Assembly (NCBI RefSeq): GCF_010894435.1
Contig: NZ_JAAIXZ010000009.1
Location: 401,523-465,522 of the forward strand
Direction of reading: 5' to 3'
Source: Pyxidicoccus trucidator
GTDB taxonomy: Bacteria; Myxococcota; Myxococcia; Myxococcales; Myxococcaceae
DNA: 64,000 bases
A program made the translations under genes and the position numbers. The notes beneath the pieces were generated by a model. The model was not told the DNA's origin and did no database searches. It saw only the letters and a program-made list of their open reading frames with translations. Shown piece after piece: positions 1-8,918 of this stretch; position 1 is the first letter of the stretch; the number at the start of each line of letters is the position of its first letter.

Positions 1-45
1 TTCTTGTTCGGTACCGTCGGGGAGACGGACGACCAGGGTGGGCAT
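1..45 (-). CDS. Start of an FHA-type protein, cut by the window edge
   Basis: Only the first 15 codons are visible: ATG at 45 reading MPTLVVRLPDGTEQE. This opening resembles the first beta-strand of myxobacterial FHA-domain proteins, which often begin with a short hydrophobic strand followed by Pro-Asp-Gly. It starts 6 bases after the stop of the CpaF gene, on the same strand, so it is probably the next gene of the Tad/Cpa operon. The product cannot be established from 15 residues; the FHA suggestion is a guess. Confidence 0.45.
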   Translation of the reverse strand, partial: MPTLVVRLPDGTEQE

Positions 46-51
46 GATGCG

Positions 52-1836
52 TCAGTCCTCCCGGAAGATGCTCATGTTGACGGGGATGCCCTTGCGCTGC
101 AGCTCGTCGTAGAACTTCGGAACGAAGCCTGACGCGACGAAGCGACCGCGGATCTTGTGGTCCTCCGTGAAGCCATCCTGCTTGTAATAGAAGATGTCCT
201 GGAGGGTGACGATGTCCACCTCCATGCCCGACACCTCGGTGACGTAGCAGATCTTCCGCGTGCCGTCGGAGAAGCGCGTCTGCTGCACGATCATGTGCAC
301 CGCGCTGGCGATCTGCTCACGGATGGCCTTCACCGGCAGCTCCATGCCGGACATCAGCACCATGGTCTCCAGCCGGGCGATGGCGTCGCGCGGCGTGTTG
401 GCGTGAAGCGTGGTGAGCGAGCCGTCATGGCCCGTGTTCATCGCCTGGAGCATGTCCAGCGTCTCGCCCGAGCGGCACTCGCCCACGACGATGCGGTCCG
501 GCCGCATGCGCAGGCAGTTCTTCACCAGGTCGCGGATGCTGATGGCACCCTTGCCTTCGAGGTTGGGCGGGCGGCTCTCCAGCTGCACCCAGTGGTCCTG
601 CGGCAGCTGCAGCTCCGCCGCGTCCTCCACGGTGATGATGCGCTCGCTGTCCGGGATGAAGGAGCTGATGATGTTCAGCGTCGTCGTCTTCCCCGAACCC
701 GTGCCGCCGGAGATGACGATGTTGCGCCGCGCCTTCACGCACATCTCCAGGAACTCCGCCATCTGCGCGGTCAGGGTCTTGTACTTGACCAGGTCCTGGA
801 TCTTCAGCGAGTCCTTCTTGAACTTGCGGATGGTGATGCAGGGGCCCTTGAGCGCCAGCGGGGGGATGATGGCGTTGACGCGGCTGCCGTCCTTGAGGCG
901 CGCGTCCACCAGCGGGCTGGACTCGTCGATGCGCCGGCCGATGGGCGCGACGATTCGCTCGATGACGCCGAGCACCGCCTGGTTGGAGGAGAAGGTCTTC
1001 TCCGCCAGCGTCAGCTTGCCCTTGCGCTCGATGTAGATCTGGTTGGCGTGGTTCACCATGATCTCGCTGATGTCATCCGACGCGAGGAACGCCTCGAGGG
1101 GCCCCAGGCCCAGCGCCTCGTTGATGACGTCGGTGAGCAGCTCCTCCCGGTCCACGTCCTCCGGGAGCTCTCCGTCCGCCTCCATCTGGTCGATGATGTC
1201 GCGGATGGCCTTCTCGGTCCGGCGCCACAGCTCGTCGTCGCCGAGCCGGTCCATGTCCATGCGGCGCAGGTCGAGGTACTCGATGAGCCGGTCGTGGATC
1301 TCCTTCTGGAGCCGCGTGTACCGCTCGATGCGAGGGTCGACCTTCTTCTTGTTCTTCGCCAGGGCGGACGCCATGGACGCCGGCATGCGGCCGGCCACGG
1401 GCGCCGGGGCGGGAGGCGCTTCCTCCTCCTCCTCGTAGGGCGCCTCCTCCTCCTCGTACTGCTCCTCTTCCGGGTAGGGCTCCTCCCCGCCGTCGTCGTA
1501 GGCCTCCTCCTCGGGGGCCCCCGCGCGCGTCATCGCCGGCCCGTCCTCGAGGGCCTCGACGTTGAGGATGTAATCTCCGATGGAGACCTGGTCCGTGGGC
1601 TTGAGTACCTGAGGCGCGGCAATCTTCTTGCCGTTCACGAAGGTGCCGTTCGTGGACTTCATGTCCACGATGATGAACTTCCCGTCCTTGGCGACGATTC
1701 GCGAGTGGTACTTGGAGACGTTTCCCTTCGCGAGGATGATGTCGTTGCCGGGCAGGCGACCGATCGTGACTTCACTCTTGTGGTACTCGCGCTGCTCGGT
1801 CCCGCCGCTCTTTTCCGCGAGGGTAATCAAAAACAT
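52..1836 (-). CDS. FHA domain fused to CpaF/TadA-type secretion ATPase
   Basis: A 594-residue cytoplasmic motor ATPase of the Tad/Flp pilus (type II/IV secretion) family with an N-terminal forkhead-associated domain. FHA signatures lie in the first 90 residues: GRLPGNDI, VSKYHSRI and STNGTFVNG. A roughly 70-residue Glu/Pro/Ala-rich acidic linker follows, then the CpaF part with Walker A GGTGSGKTT near residue 375, the Asp-box VEDAAELQL, and the His-containing TGHDGSLTTLHANTP segment. The start MFLITLAEK at 1836 was chosen over a longer in-frame start because it begins directly on the FHA strand. It lies downstream of the secretin and prepilin peptidase genes. FHA domains bind phosphothreonine, so a Ser/Thr kinase may control assembly or activity (inference). 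The FHA fusion makes it longer than plain CpaF. Confidence 0.93.
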   Translation of the reverse strand: MFLITLAEKSGGTEQREYHKSEVTIGRLPGNDIILAKGNVSKYHSRIVAKDGKFIIVDMKSTNGTFVNGKKIAAPQVLKPTDQVSIGDYILNVEALEDGPAMTRAGAPEEEAYDDGGEEPYPEEEQYEEEEAPYEEEEEAPPAPAPVAGRMPASMASALAKNKKKVDPRIERYTRLQKEIHDRLIEYLDLRRMDMDRLGDDELWRRTEKAIRDIIDQMEADGELPEDVDREELLTDVINEALGLGPLEAFLASDDISEIMVNHANQIYIERKGKLTLAEKTFSSNQAVLGVIERIVAPIGRRIDESSPLVDARLKDGSRVNAIIPPLALKGPCITIRKFKKDSLKIQDLVKYKTLTAQMAEFLEMCVKARRNIVISGGTGSGKTTTLNIISSFIPDSERIITVEDAAELQLPQDHWVQLESRPPNLEGKGAISIRDLVKNCLRMRPDRIVVGECRSGETLDMLQAMNTGHDGSLTTLHANTPRDAIARLETMVLMSGMELPVKAIREQIASAVHMIVQQTRFSDGTRKICYVTEVSGMEVDIVTLQDIFYYKQDGFTEDHKIRGRFVASGFVPKFYDELQRKGIPVNMSIFRED

Positions 1837-1991
1837 GGTGGGGGCGGATGCTAGCAAGCGCCCCTTCGACCTCAAAGCGCCAGACGACGTCGCATGCCTG
1901 CCCGCAAGGCGACGGGCCGGCACCCCACCCCCCGGGAGGGGGTAGAGGCCGGCCCGGCCGGAAGCGAGGGGGGCCCGGAAGGGCCCCGGGC

Positions 1992-3449
1992 TCAGTCGAA
2001 GATGTTGAAGTTCACCTCGGACCGGGCCTGCTTGTAGCGGCTCTTGACGTCCTCGATGATGGTCCGGACCTTGTCCGAGTCCGGGTTGACGATGCGGGGG
2101 GTGACGAAGATGACCAGCTCGCGCTTGGTCGAGTCGAACCCGCGGCTCTTGAAGAGCTCGCCGACAATCGGGATGTGACCCAGGCCCGGAATCTTGGACA
2201 CCGACTTCTGCTCGTCGTGGCTGAACACGCCGGACAGGACGATGGTCTCTCCGTGGCGCACGGTGACGTTGGTCTTCACCTTGCGGGTGCGGAAGCCGGG
2301 GATGGCGGACGAGCCACCGAAGGACACCGACACCGAGGTGTCGATTTCCGACGCCTCCGCCTCAATCTCCGTCTGGATGTTGCCGTTGCGGTCCGCGGTG
2401 GGGCGCAGGTTCAGGATGACGCCGTACTTCTTGTACTCCACCGTGAACTGGTTGTTGGTGATGAGCGGAATCGGCACCTCGCCGCCGGCGAGGAACTCCG
2501 CCTTCTCACCGCTGGCGCACACCAGCTTGGGCTGGGCGAGCAGGCGGCCGTAGCCGTCGTTGCCCTGGAAGCCGATGGAGAAGTCCGAGCCACCGTTGAT
2601 GCCGATGTTCGCGGCGCCCTCGCCGAACGTGCCAGGGAACAGCTGCTGGGTGATGGCCGCAGTGGCGGACACCGAGCCGGAGATGTCCGTGGGGTAGCGG
2701 ATGCCGTAGCGGTCCCGGCTGTTGCGGCGGATTTCGACGAACTGCACCTCGGAGAGGATCATCCGCTTGATGCCGACCACGAGGAGGTTCTCCACCTTCT
2801 CGCCGATGGCCTTGGTGATGAGCTCGGCCTTCTGGAGGTCCTGCTGGCTCTCCACGGAGCCCTCCAGGAAGATGGTGGCACCCACCACGTTGGCCTGGAC
2901 GTTCTTCAGGCCGGCCTTCTGGAAGGCCGCGTTGAGGTTCTGCGCCACCAGCTTCTTGGCGTTGGGAGCAATCTTCACGAACGACTTCACGTTCGGGTAG
3001 AGGCTCACCACCTCGTTGATGCGGTCCGCGTCCTGCGTGGTGTAGGCCTGACCGTCCAGGTAGATGCGGTCACCCACCATGCGGACGGAGACGCCTTCGA
3101 TTTCTCCGAGCAGGCGCTTGATTTCGGAGATGACCTCGTTGGGGTCCTGCTTGCGGACGGCCACCAGGTAGCTGACGCGCTGACCGGAGGTCTTCCAGAC
3201 GAGGAGCGTCGTCTTGCCCTCACCGAGGCCGGTGATGAGCAGCTGGCCGGAGCCGAGCGTCTTGACCTCGGCGATGGTCGGATCGCCCAGGGCGACCCGG
3301 CTCAGTCCGGGAATGGTGAGCACCTTCTGGGAGCCGACACCGAGGCTGACGCTGCTGCCCTCTTGCGCCAGGGCGCTGCCGCCGGGCACCAGAGCCACCA
3401 GGGCCACCAGGGCGCTCAGCGCCGCGGCATGCGTGAAGCGTGTGAACAT
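1992..3449 (-). CDS. CpaC/RcpA-type secretin of the Tad system
   Basis: A 485-residue outer-membrane channel subunit. It has a signal peptide (FTRFTHAAALSALVALVALV, cleaved around SALAQ), an N-terminal pilus-assembly strand region (SVSLGVGSQKVLTIPG), a BON-like stretch (VSVRMVGDRIYLDGQA) and a C-terminal secretin domain ending with the signature IPGLGHIPIVGELF and RELVIFVTPRIV. Start 3449 has GGGGA upstream; a start at 3464 would add five residues. The gene sits 29 bases after the prepilin peptidase gene and 155 bases before the FHA-CpaF gene, in the same direction, matching the cpaA-cpaC-cpaF order of Tad clusters. No TadG-type or Flp pilin gene is visible, so pilins and the inner-membrane TadBC parts must lie beyond the window if they exist. 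Confidence 0.92.
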   Translation of the reverse strand: MFTRFTHAAALSALVALVALVPGGSALAQEGSSVSLGVGSQKVLTIPGLSRVALGDPTIAEVKTLGSGQLLITGLGEGKTTLLVWKTSGQRVSYLVAVRKQDPNEVISEIKRLLGEIEGVSVRMVGDRIYLDGQAYTTQDADRINEVVSLYPNVKSFVKIAPNAKKLVAQNLNAAFQKAGLKNVQANVVGATIFLEGSVESQQDLQKAELITKAIGEKVENLLVVGIKRMILSEVQFVEIRRNSRDRYGIRYPTDISGSVSATAAITQQLFPGTFGEGAANIGINGGSDFSIGFQGNDGYGRLLAQPKLVCASGEKAEFLAGGEVPIPLITNNQFTVEYKKYGVILNLRPTADRNGNIQTEIEAEASEIDTSVSVSFGGSSAIPGFRTRKVKTNVTVRHGETIVLSGVFSHDEQKSVSKIPGLGHIPIVGELFKSRGFDSTKRELVIFVTPRIVNPDSDKVRTIIEDVKSRYKQARSEVNFNIFD

Positions 3450-3478
3450 CGTCCGTGTCCCCATTTCCAGAGTCCGAG

Positions 3479-4015
3479 CTAACCCAAGCTTCCGTGTTGC
3501 CACCACAGCGCCCAGAAGGTTCCGAGCGCGATGGCCACCCCATAGGGGATGTGGCGCTGCGGTGCCGGCCGGGCGTCAGCGCTGGCCAGGTGCACCCGCG
3601 CCGCCCACCGCCGCACCACCGCCGCCAGCGTGTCCCACACCGCGCCCTGCCAGAGCAGCGTCACCACTGCCTGCAGCGCGCCCACCAGAGAGATGAAGGC
3701 CGCGGCCGCCAGCACCGCCGGGAAGCCGAGCACGGCCCCCACCCCACCCATCAATTTCACGTCGCCCCACCCCATCCGCCCCCGAAGCGCCGCCGGTACC
3801 AGCAGCACCGCCAACCCCGCCCCCGACACCAGCCCGCTGAGCACCCCGTGCTCCAGGTCCCCCACCCCCTCGGTGGCGAAACGCACGACCAGCGCCACCG
3901 CCATCAGCGGGTAGGTGACGGCGTCCAGGATTTCTCGGCGCAATACGTCCGTCACCACCGAGATCACCAGGGCCACTCCGAGGACCGTCCACAGCGCGAT
4001 CAGAACAGGCGTCAT
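3479..4015 (-). CDS. CpaA/TadV-type prepilin peptidase
   Basis: A 178-residue polytopic membrane aspartic protease that would process Flp-type prepilins. Both catalytic Asp contexts of the family are present: D in TDVLRREILD on the first cytoplasmic loop and D in GWGDVKLMGGVGA (the GxGD motif). There are about five hydrophobic segments. The start MTPVLIALW at 4015 puts the first membrane segment at the N-terminus; an in-frame ATG at 4051 is possible. It lacks the N-methylating cysteine domain of PilD, as expected for the short TadV type. It is the first gene of the visible Tad operon. Confidence 0.88.
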   Translation of the reverse strand: MTPVLIALWTVLGVALVISVVTDVLRREILDAVTYPLMAVALVVRFATEGVGDLEHGVLSGLVSGAGLAVLLVPAALRGRMGWGDVKLMGGVGAVLGFPAVLAAAAFISLVGALQAVVTLLWQGAVWDTLAAVVRRWAARVHLASADARPAPQRHIPYGVAIALGTFWALWWQHGSLG

Positions 4016-4117
4016 CCAGCGCCTGTCCCATCCGTGGCAGGCGTCCGGCATCAAACCAGCGAGGCCGGAGCCCGTCAATTGTCGAACATCCGGAAGCCCT
4101 GGGGGGAGGGGCCGAGC

Positions 4118-4993
4118 TCAGCTCACCATGAGGCGAATCTTCTCGCTGCAGATGAAGTACTCGTCCCCGTCTTCAATCTTCCGGCGCTTGATGCGCTGCT
4201 TGTTGTACCAGGTGCCGTTGGAGGACCCGAGGTCCTCGATGATCCAGTCATTCCCCTCGTGCACGATGACGGCGTGCTCGCGGGACACCTTGCCGGAGTT
4301 GATGACGAAGTCGCAGTGCTTGCCGCGGCCGATGACGAAGCGCTCCTTGACGATGCGCTCCTGGTCCCCCGCCTCGGTGACGAGGTACAGCGCGCCGGGC
4401 TCCTCCTCCTCGGAGGCCTCCTCGGCGGGCTCCTCCTCTGCCTCCTCGGGGGGCTCCTCCTCGTCCTCCATCGCCGGGTCCTCCGGCTCGGGCAGCGGCT
4501 CCTCCTCGTCCTCGATGATGTCGTCGTTGGGAGGGGGCGGCTCGTTCTTGCCCTTGATGAGGCGCTCCAGCTCGGCGGCCGTCTCCAGGACACGCTCGGC
4601 CACCTCGCGGCGCACCGGATCATTGTCCAGGCCGTTGGCGGAGGCGCGGTCCTCGGCGGGCGCGGCGCCCCGGCCGGCCGGGCGGGCCGGCTGCGGGGTG
4701 GGCTCGGGCTTGGGGGCCGGAGCAAGGACGGGCGGCGCCCCCCGGGCGGGAGCCGGGGCGGCGGCCACGGGGGCCGCGCGGGCGGGCGGCGCGAGGGAGG
4801 CCGCCGCCATGGGCGCTTCGGCGCGGGCCGCCTTCACCTCGATGAAGCCGTTGAGGCGCGCGAACATGAAAAGCGCCTGGTTGATCAGCGCATCGCGATC
4901 CGAGCCCATCTGCTGGGCCATCTCTTCGTACGTCTCCCACAGGTGGTCGGCGATGCCGACCTTGCGGGCGGGGCGGGAGTTCTGATCGATCAT
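4118..4993 (-). CDS. FHA-domain protein with ribbon-helix-helix-like N-terminus
   Basis: A 291-residue soluble protein in three parts. Residues 1-55 (KVGIADHLWETYEEMAQQMG then SDRDALINQALFMFARLNGF) look like a strand-helix-helix fold of the ribbon-helix-helix kind. Residues about 56-195 are low complexity, first Ala/Pro-rich and then strongly acidic (Glu runs). Residues about 200-291 are an FHA domain with IGRGKHCDFVI, VSREHAVI and GSSNGTWYN. It is 102 bases upstream of the prepilin peptidase gene on the same strand and may be its regulator or a phosphothreonine adaptor for the Tad system. DNA binding is inferred from the fold resemblance only. Confidence 0.82.
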   Translation of the reverse strand: MIDQNSRPARKVGIADHLWETYEEMAQQMGSDRDALINQALFMFARLNGFIEVKAARAEAPMAAASLAPPARAAPVAAAPAPARGAPPVLAPAPKPEPTPQPARPAGRGAAPAEDRASANGLDNDPVRREVAERVLETAAELERLIKGKNEPPPPNDDIIEDEEEPLPEPEDPAMEDEEEPPEEAEEEPAEEASEEEEPGALYLVTEAGDQERIVKERFVIGRGKHCDFVINSGKVSREHAVIVHEGNDWIIEDLGSSNGTWYNKQRIKRRKIEDGDEYFICSEKIRLMVS

Positions 4994-5056
4994 CGGTCTT
5001 GACTCGCGTGATTCAGGATGTCCCGGACGATACCAGAGCCCCCCGGGGGAGCCCAG

Positions 5057-7228
5057 TTACTCGAAGGGGTTCAGGGCGCCGGCGTTGAGCCGATTGTCCT
5101 CCACCAGCCCCAGGTTCACCTGGAGGATGCCGTCCGCGGACGGGTAGGCGATGTAGGCCAGGTCGGAGCCCGGCGCGGCGACCACGGGGCCCGGCAGCGT
5201 ATAGAACGTCAGCCCCGCTCCCGCGGACTCCGAGTTCACACCGAAGGTATGGGTCCGGATGCCGGAGTTGAGCGACACCACGAAGCGGTCCCCTCGGAGG
5301 AGGCGTAGATCCCCCGACGGTGGCTCCACGCGGATGTCGATGTCCGGCGGGGTCGCCGGGAAGGCAGGCACCTGCCAGGGCGGCGGGTCCACGTTGGGGA
5401 CGTCGTCCACCTCGACCTGCCCCAGCAGGGTCGACGGGTGGAAGAAGTAGCTCGTGGGAATCGAGTAGCTGCGCGCGGCGCCCGTGATGTCACGGGCCAG
5501 CAGCTCGCCTGCCGAGTTGACGAGCAGGAACGGCTGCTCGCCCGCCGCCAGGACGCTGAAGCGCGGCAGGCCGGCGCAGCCGGCGGGGATGTCGGTGGTG
5601 GTCAGTCGCACGCGGCCCTCGCTGACGGGCACCACGGCCGTCACCGCCAGGTCCGTGCCACACACCTCGCTGTCGCTCTCCAGGACGATGATGTCCCCCA
5701 CCGCGACCTGACGGCGGAGGTCCGTGGGCTGCTCCACCTCGAAGAGCGTCGGGGCCGCGAGGTCCCGCGTCAGCCCCGCCAGGTTCGGGAAGACGCCCTG
5801 GTAGACGATGCGGTACGTGTTGTTGACGACCGAGCCCTCGAAGAGGGTCCTCCGGGTGAACGTGCGCGACGGGTCCTGGGGATTCACGTACTCGACGACC
5901 TGCTCGACCTTCACCATCGCGGGGAGGTCCTTGCTGCCGCGACCGCCCTCCGGGTCCACGACGGCCTCCGCGCCATTGCGCAGCTCCAGGGTGGCGCTGG
6001 CGGACGCGGGGTCCAGGTCGAACACGCGCCGGTCACTGGCGGAGAACAGGGTGATGGTGCCCGTGGACGACGGGAGGATGCCCAGCAGGGGGATGACGGC
6101 CGTGCCGCCGGTGCCATCCGCGAGCACCAGCCGCACCCGGGCCTCGGGGACGATGGCCAGGCCCGTGGGCAGGCCCGACACGCCAATGGGCAGCATGGGC
6201 GCGCCGCTGAGGTCCGTGGCGATGGCGCCGGTGGAGGACTCCACCGCGACCACGCCCGAGCACTCGGCTCCCGCGCTGCAGGCCGTCTCGTCCCGCACGC
6301 CGTAGATGAACCGGCCGGCGGTGAGGATCTCCTCCTCGCTGTCCGGAGTAGCCGGGTTGTCCGCCACGCGCGTCACCCGGGGGTGGGTGACGAGCCGGCG
6401 CACCGGGACACCGCCGAAGCCGGCGGTGAGGTCCACGGTGACGCTCGCCAGCCCGCCCGCCGCTGACTCCGTGAGCAGCACCGTGCGCCCGGGGAGCGCC
6501 GGGGGAAGGTTGGTGGTGCTGCGCGTGGCCAGTGCGAGCTGGCCGGCCTGGGGCATGATCAGCAGCGCCGACGCGGACTCGCGCGGGTTCAGGCAGAACA
6601 CCGGCGTCGCGGCGGGAGGCGCGCCGGCCCCCAGCGCGTCCGGACCGGGCAGCTCCTGGCGCATGACCGCGCCGGAGGTGCAGGGAAAGCCGCTCGCCCC
6701 GGCGGGAGGCGTCTGCAGCGCGTAGTAGAGCACGCTGGGGGCACCCTCCCCCGCGGGCGCGCGCGCGGCGAAGGCGGTGACGAGGGCGCCCGTGTCCAGC
6801 GGCGCCCCCACCTGTACGAGGCGCTCGCGGGCCGCGGCCACCACGGAGATGAGAAAGGAGCCGGAGCTGCGCGCGTAGACATAGGGGCCGGAGAACTCGC
6901 GGCCTACGTCTTCGCGGCTTGGGTCCGCGACGTAGCCCACGTCCCGCGTGAGCGAGTCCGGCCGCTCCAGCACGGGGATGGCCAGCGCCTGCAACGGGTT
7001 GGGCGCGGGGATGAAATCCCTCGGGTTCCGGTCCACGTCCAACACCCGCAGGTTGTCCTCGTCCGAGGACGTGACGAAGACCAGGTTGTCGGACATGACG
7101 ACGTCGTACGTGCCAGACAGGCCGGCGATGCCCGTCGTCACCTGGGAGTCGGAGCACGCGCCGGACAGCCCGGCGGAGGCGAGGAGGACGGCGAGGGTGC
7201 CACGGGAAAACAGAGCGCTGCACTTCAA
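5057..7228 (-). CDS. Large lipoprotein, propeller-like, unknown function
   Basis: A 723-residue predicted lipoprotein. The start is taken as TTG at 7228 because AGGAG stands 8 bases upstream and the TTG overlaps the TGA of the preceding gene (TTGA), the usual sign of translational coupling; a GTG at 7246 is an alternative. The N-terminus is Lys plus a hydrophobic stretch ending in the lipobox LSGAC. The body is beta-rich with repeated phrases of the type DNLVFVTSSDEDNLRVLDVD, suggesting beta-propeller blades, and the C-terminal half has no recognisable motif. It pairs with the upstream lipoprotein of similar character. Function is unknown; envelope or surface location is inferred from the lipobox. 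Confidence 0.72.
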   Translation of the reverse strand: MKCSALFSRGTLAVLLASAGLSGACSDSQVTTGIAGLSGTYDVVMSDNLVFVTSSDEDNLRVLDVDRNPRDFIPAPNPLQALAIPVLERPDSLTRDVGYVADPSREDVGREFSGPYVYARSSGSFLISVVAAARERLVQVGAPLDTGALVTAFAARAPAGEGAPSVLYYALQTPPAGASGFPCTSGAVMRQELPGPDALGAGAPPAATPVFCLNPRESASALLIMPQAGQLALATRSTTNLPPALPGRTVLLTESAAGGLASVTVDLTAGFGGVPVRRLVTHPRVTRVADNPATPDSEEEILTAGRFIYGVRDETACSAGAECSGVVAVESSTGAIATDLSGAPMLPIGVSGLPTGLAIVPEARVRLVLADGTGGTAVIPLLGILPSSTGTITLFSASDRRVFDLDPASASATLELRNGAEAVVDPEGGRGSKDLPAMVKVEQVVEYVNPQDPSRTFTRRTLFEGSVVNNTYRIVYQGVFPNLAGLTRDLAAPTLFEVEQPTDLRRQVAVGDIIVLESDSEVCGTDLAVTAVVPVSEGRVRLTTTDIPAGCAGLPRFSVLAAGEQPFLLVNSAGELLARDITGAARSYSIPTSYFFHPSTLLGQVEVDDVPNVDPPPWQVPAFPATPPDIDIRVEPPSGDLRLLRGDRFVVSLNSGIRTHTFGVNSESAGAGLTFYTLPGPVVAAPGSDLAYIAYPSADGILQVNLGLVEDNRLNAGALNPFE

Positions 7229-8685
7229 GGGTCGATCTCCTGGCACACGCTGGTGCCCTGGCGCGGGTCGCGAAGCTGGCGAGCTCCGAGCCGGGCCACC
7301 ATCCGCGCATCCTGCGGCCGGTCGAGGTCTGGAATGTCGATGACGGCGACGCGGCCGTCGCCGAAGGTGCTGGCGAAGAGGCGGGCCGCGTTCCCACGCA
7401 CGTCCGCCGCCAGGCCGGTGGGCTGGCTGGGCTGGCTCGGGTCCTGCTCTCCCACCAGCACCTGGGCGACGAGCTGGCCCACCTCCTCGTCGTAGATGAC
7501 CACGTTCTCGTCACCGCTGCCGGTCACCGCGACGATGTTGCCGCGGCCCACGGTGCGGGAGATGACCTCCACCTCGCTGGAGCCCGCGGGGAGCGGCAGC
7601 GCCGTCACCACGCGCAGCCTGGGGAGGTCCGTGAGCGCGTTCTCCACGTCCATCACCAGCAGGGTGTCCGGCCCGCGCGCCAGCAGGTACACGCGCTCAC
7701 GGTTGGGGTCGAGCTGCGTCGGGTCCTGCACCGAGGGGAGCTGCACGACGGCCACTCCGCGCGCCTCACGGACGGAGAAGACGGCCTCGATGTCGGTCTC
7801 CAGCACGCGCTCCGTTGCGGTCCGGTCCACCAGCCGGAGGATGAAGCGCTTGGGCAGCGCCCCCAGCTGGGCCGACGAGGAGTTGCGGCCGGAGGCATAC
7901 ACGTACCGTCCGCCGAGGGCCGTCGCGTGCGCGGCGCCCGCGAGGCGGCCGTTGGTGCCCAGCGCCACGAAGTTGCCCACGCCCAGGGCGTCCCGGCTGG
8001 GGTCCGCGGCGGGGATGGCGGCGAGGTACGACTGGTAGTCCGCCTCGTTGCCCGACGTCTCGGGGCCCACCAGCTCCGTGTGCGTCACCCAGACGCGGGC
8101 CTCCGGGTCGTCGGAGTCCACGCTGACGCCGATGGGGGCCGGAGCTGCTGGAATGCCGTCGGTGGCCCCGGGGACGTCGAGGAGCGACAGCGCGCCGTCG
8201 CGGCAGTCACGATTGATGCCCCCCTGCGCGCAGGTGAGGGTCAGGCCGTCCTCGCCCACGTCGACGGCCTGGAGGAAGCTGCCCTCCGCGCGCGTGGGGA
8301 CGAACAGGCGCGGGGTGCGGCCAGCCGGACTCCAGAGCGCCATCTCGCCCGCGAAGCTGTCGATCTGCACCGTCGACAGGGCGCCGATGCCCAGCTCTTC
8401 GATGAGCGTCCCGCGGTCCTCTTCGACCGTCTGGGTGAAGGGCGTGCCGAAGGGGCGGACACCGAGCGCATCCAGGTCCAGCGCAACCACCGCGCCGGAG
8501 TCGTAGCACTTGTCGAAGTTGGCGCTCGCCACGTAGAGGAACCCGTTGGTGGACGGGCCCACCTCGGGACGCCAGAAGGCAAGGCCACTCGGGTAGACGA
8601 GGCGGGTGGACGGCGGAGGCCGAGGCTCGGGGTCGGTATCACACGACACGAGCAGCAGCGCGGAGGTGAGGAGATAGGCGCGCAT
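7225..8685 (-). CDS. Lipoprotein with YVTN-like propeller repeats
   Basis: A 486-residue predicted lipoprotein with N-terminus MRAYLLTSALLLVSC, where the Cys is the lipidation site. The start at 8685 was chosen because it places this signal at the N-terminus; upstream in-frame codons give an implausible leader. The body contains blade-like units such as GFLYVASANFDKCYDSG, GNIVAVTGSGDENVVIYDE and ARLFASTFGDGRVAVIDI, similar in style to YVTN/surface-antigen propellers. Its stop overlaps the start of the next lipoprotein gene by 4 bases, so the two are probably made together and may interact. No enzymatic motif was seen. Confidence 0.75.
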   Translation of the reverse strand: MRAYLLTSALLLVSCDTDPEPRPPPSTRLVYPSGLAFWRPEVGPSTNGFLYVASANFDKCYDSGAVVALDLDALGVRPFGTPFTQTVEEDRGTLIEELGIGALSTVQIDSFAGEMALWSPAGRTPRLFVPTRAEGSFLQAVDVGEDGLTLTCAQGGINRDCRDGALSLLDVPGATDGIPAAPAPIGVSVDSDDPEARVWVTHTELVGPETSGNEADYQSYLAAIPAADPSRDALGVGNFVALGTNGRLAGAAHATALGGRYVYASGRNSSSAQLGALPKRFILRLVDRTATERVLETDIEAVFSVREARGVAVVQLPSVQDPTQLDPNRERVYLLARGPDTLLVMDVENALTDLPRLRVVTALPLPAGSSEVEVISRTVGRGNIVAVTGSGDENVVIYDEEVGQLVAQVLVGEQDPSQPSQPTGLAADVRGNAARLFASTFGDGRVAVIDIPDLDRPQDARMVARLGARQLRDPRQGTSVCQEIDP

Positions 8686-8862
8686 CAGAGGGGGGCGGAG
8701 TGTAGGAAGGGGCCTCCCCCCGGGCAACCGGAAACGGGGGCCATCATTCCCGGGCGCCCGGCAGCCGACGGAGCCGTGCCCCTCGGGGACATGGCCCGCA
8801 TGCATGGAAAACCCGGCCGCCGTGCTCTGAGCGCCGGGCCCTCCCCCACCGGAACAGGCCAC

Positions 8863-8898
8863 TGCCCTCCGGAGACGTGCTCCGTCCCCTGGAGGGCA
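8863..8898 (-). terminator. Hairpin downstream of glyS
   Basis: An 8-bp perfect inverted repeat (TGCCCTCC and GGAGGGCA) encloses a smaller GGAG/CTCC stem. It lies about 20 bases past the glyS stop in the glyS direction. No T-run follows, so if it ends transcription it is not a classical intrinsic terminator; it could protect the 3' end. The rest of the 233-base gap to the next gene shows nothing else I can name. Confidence 0.4.
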
Positions 8899-8918
8899 GC
8901 CGGCCGACTGCGTGGGCT

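Noticed and set aside
1410..1510. CTCCTC-rich repeats here and at 4395-4510
   Set aside because: These encode Glu-rich acidic linkers of the FHA proteins; they are low-complexity coding sequence, not independent repeats or a CRISPR array.
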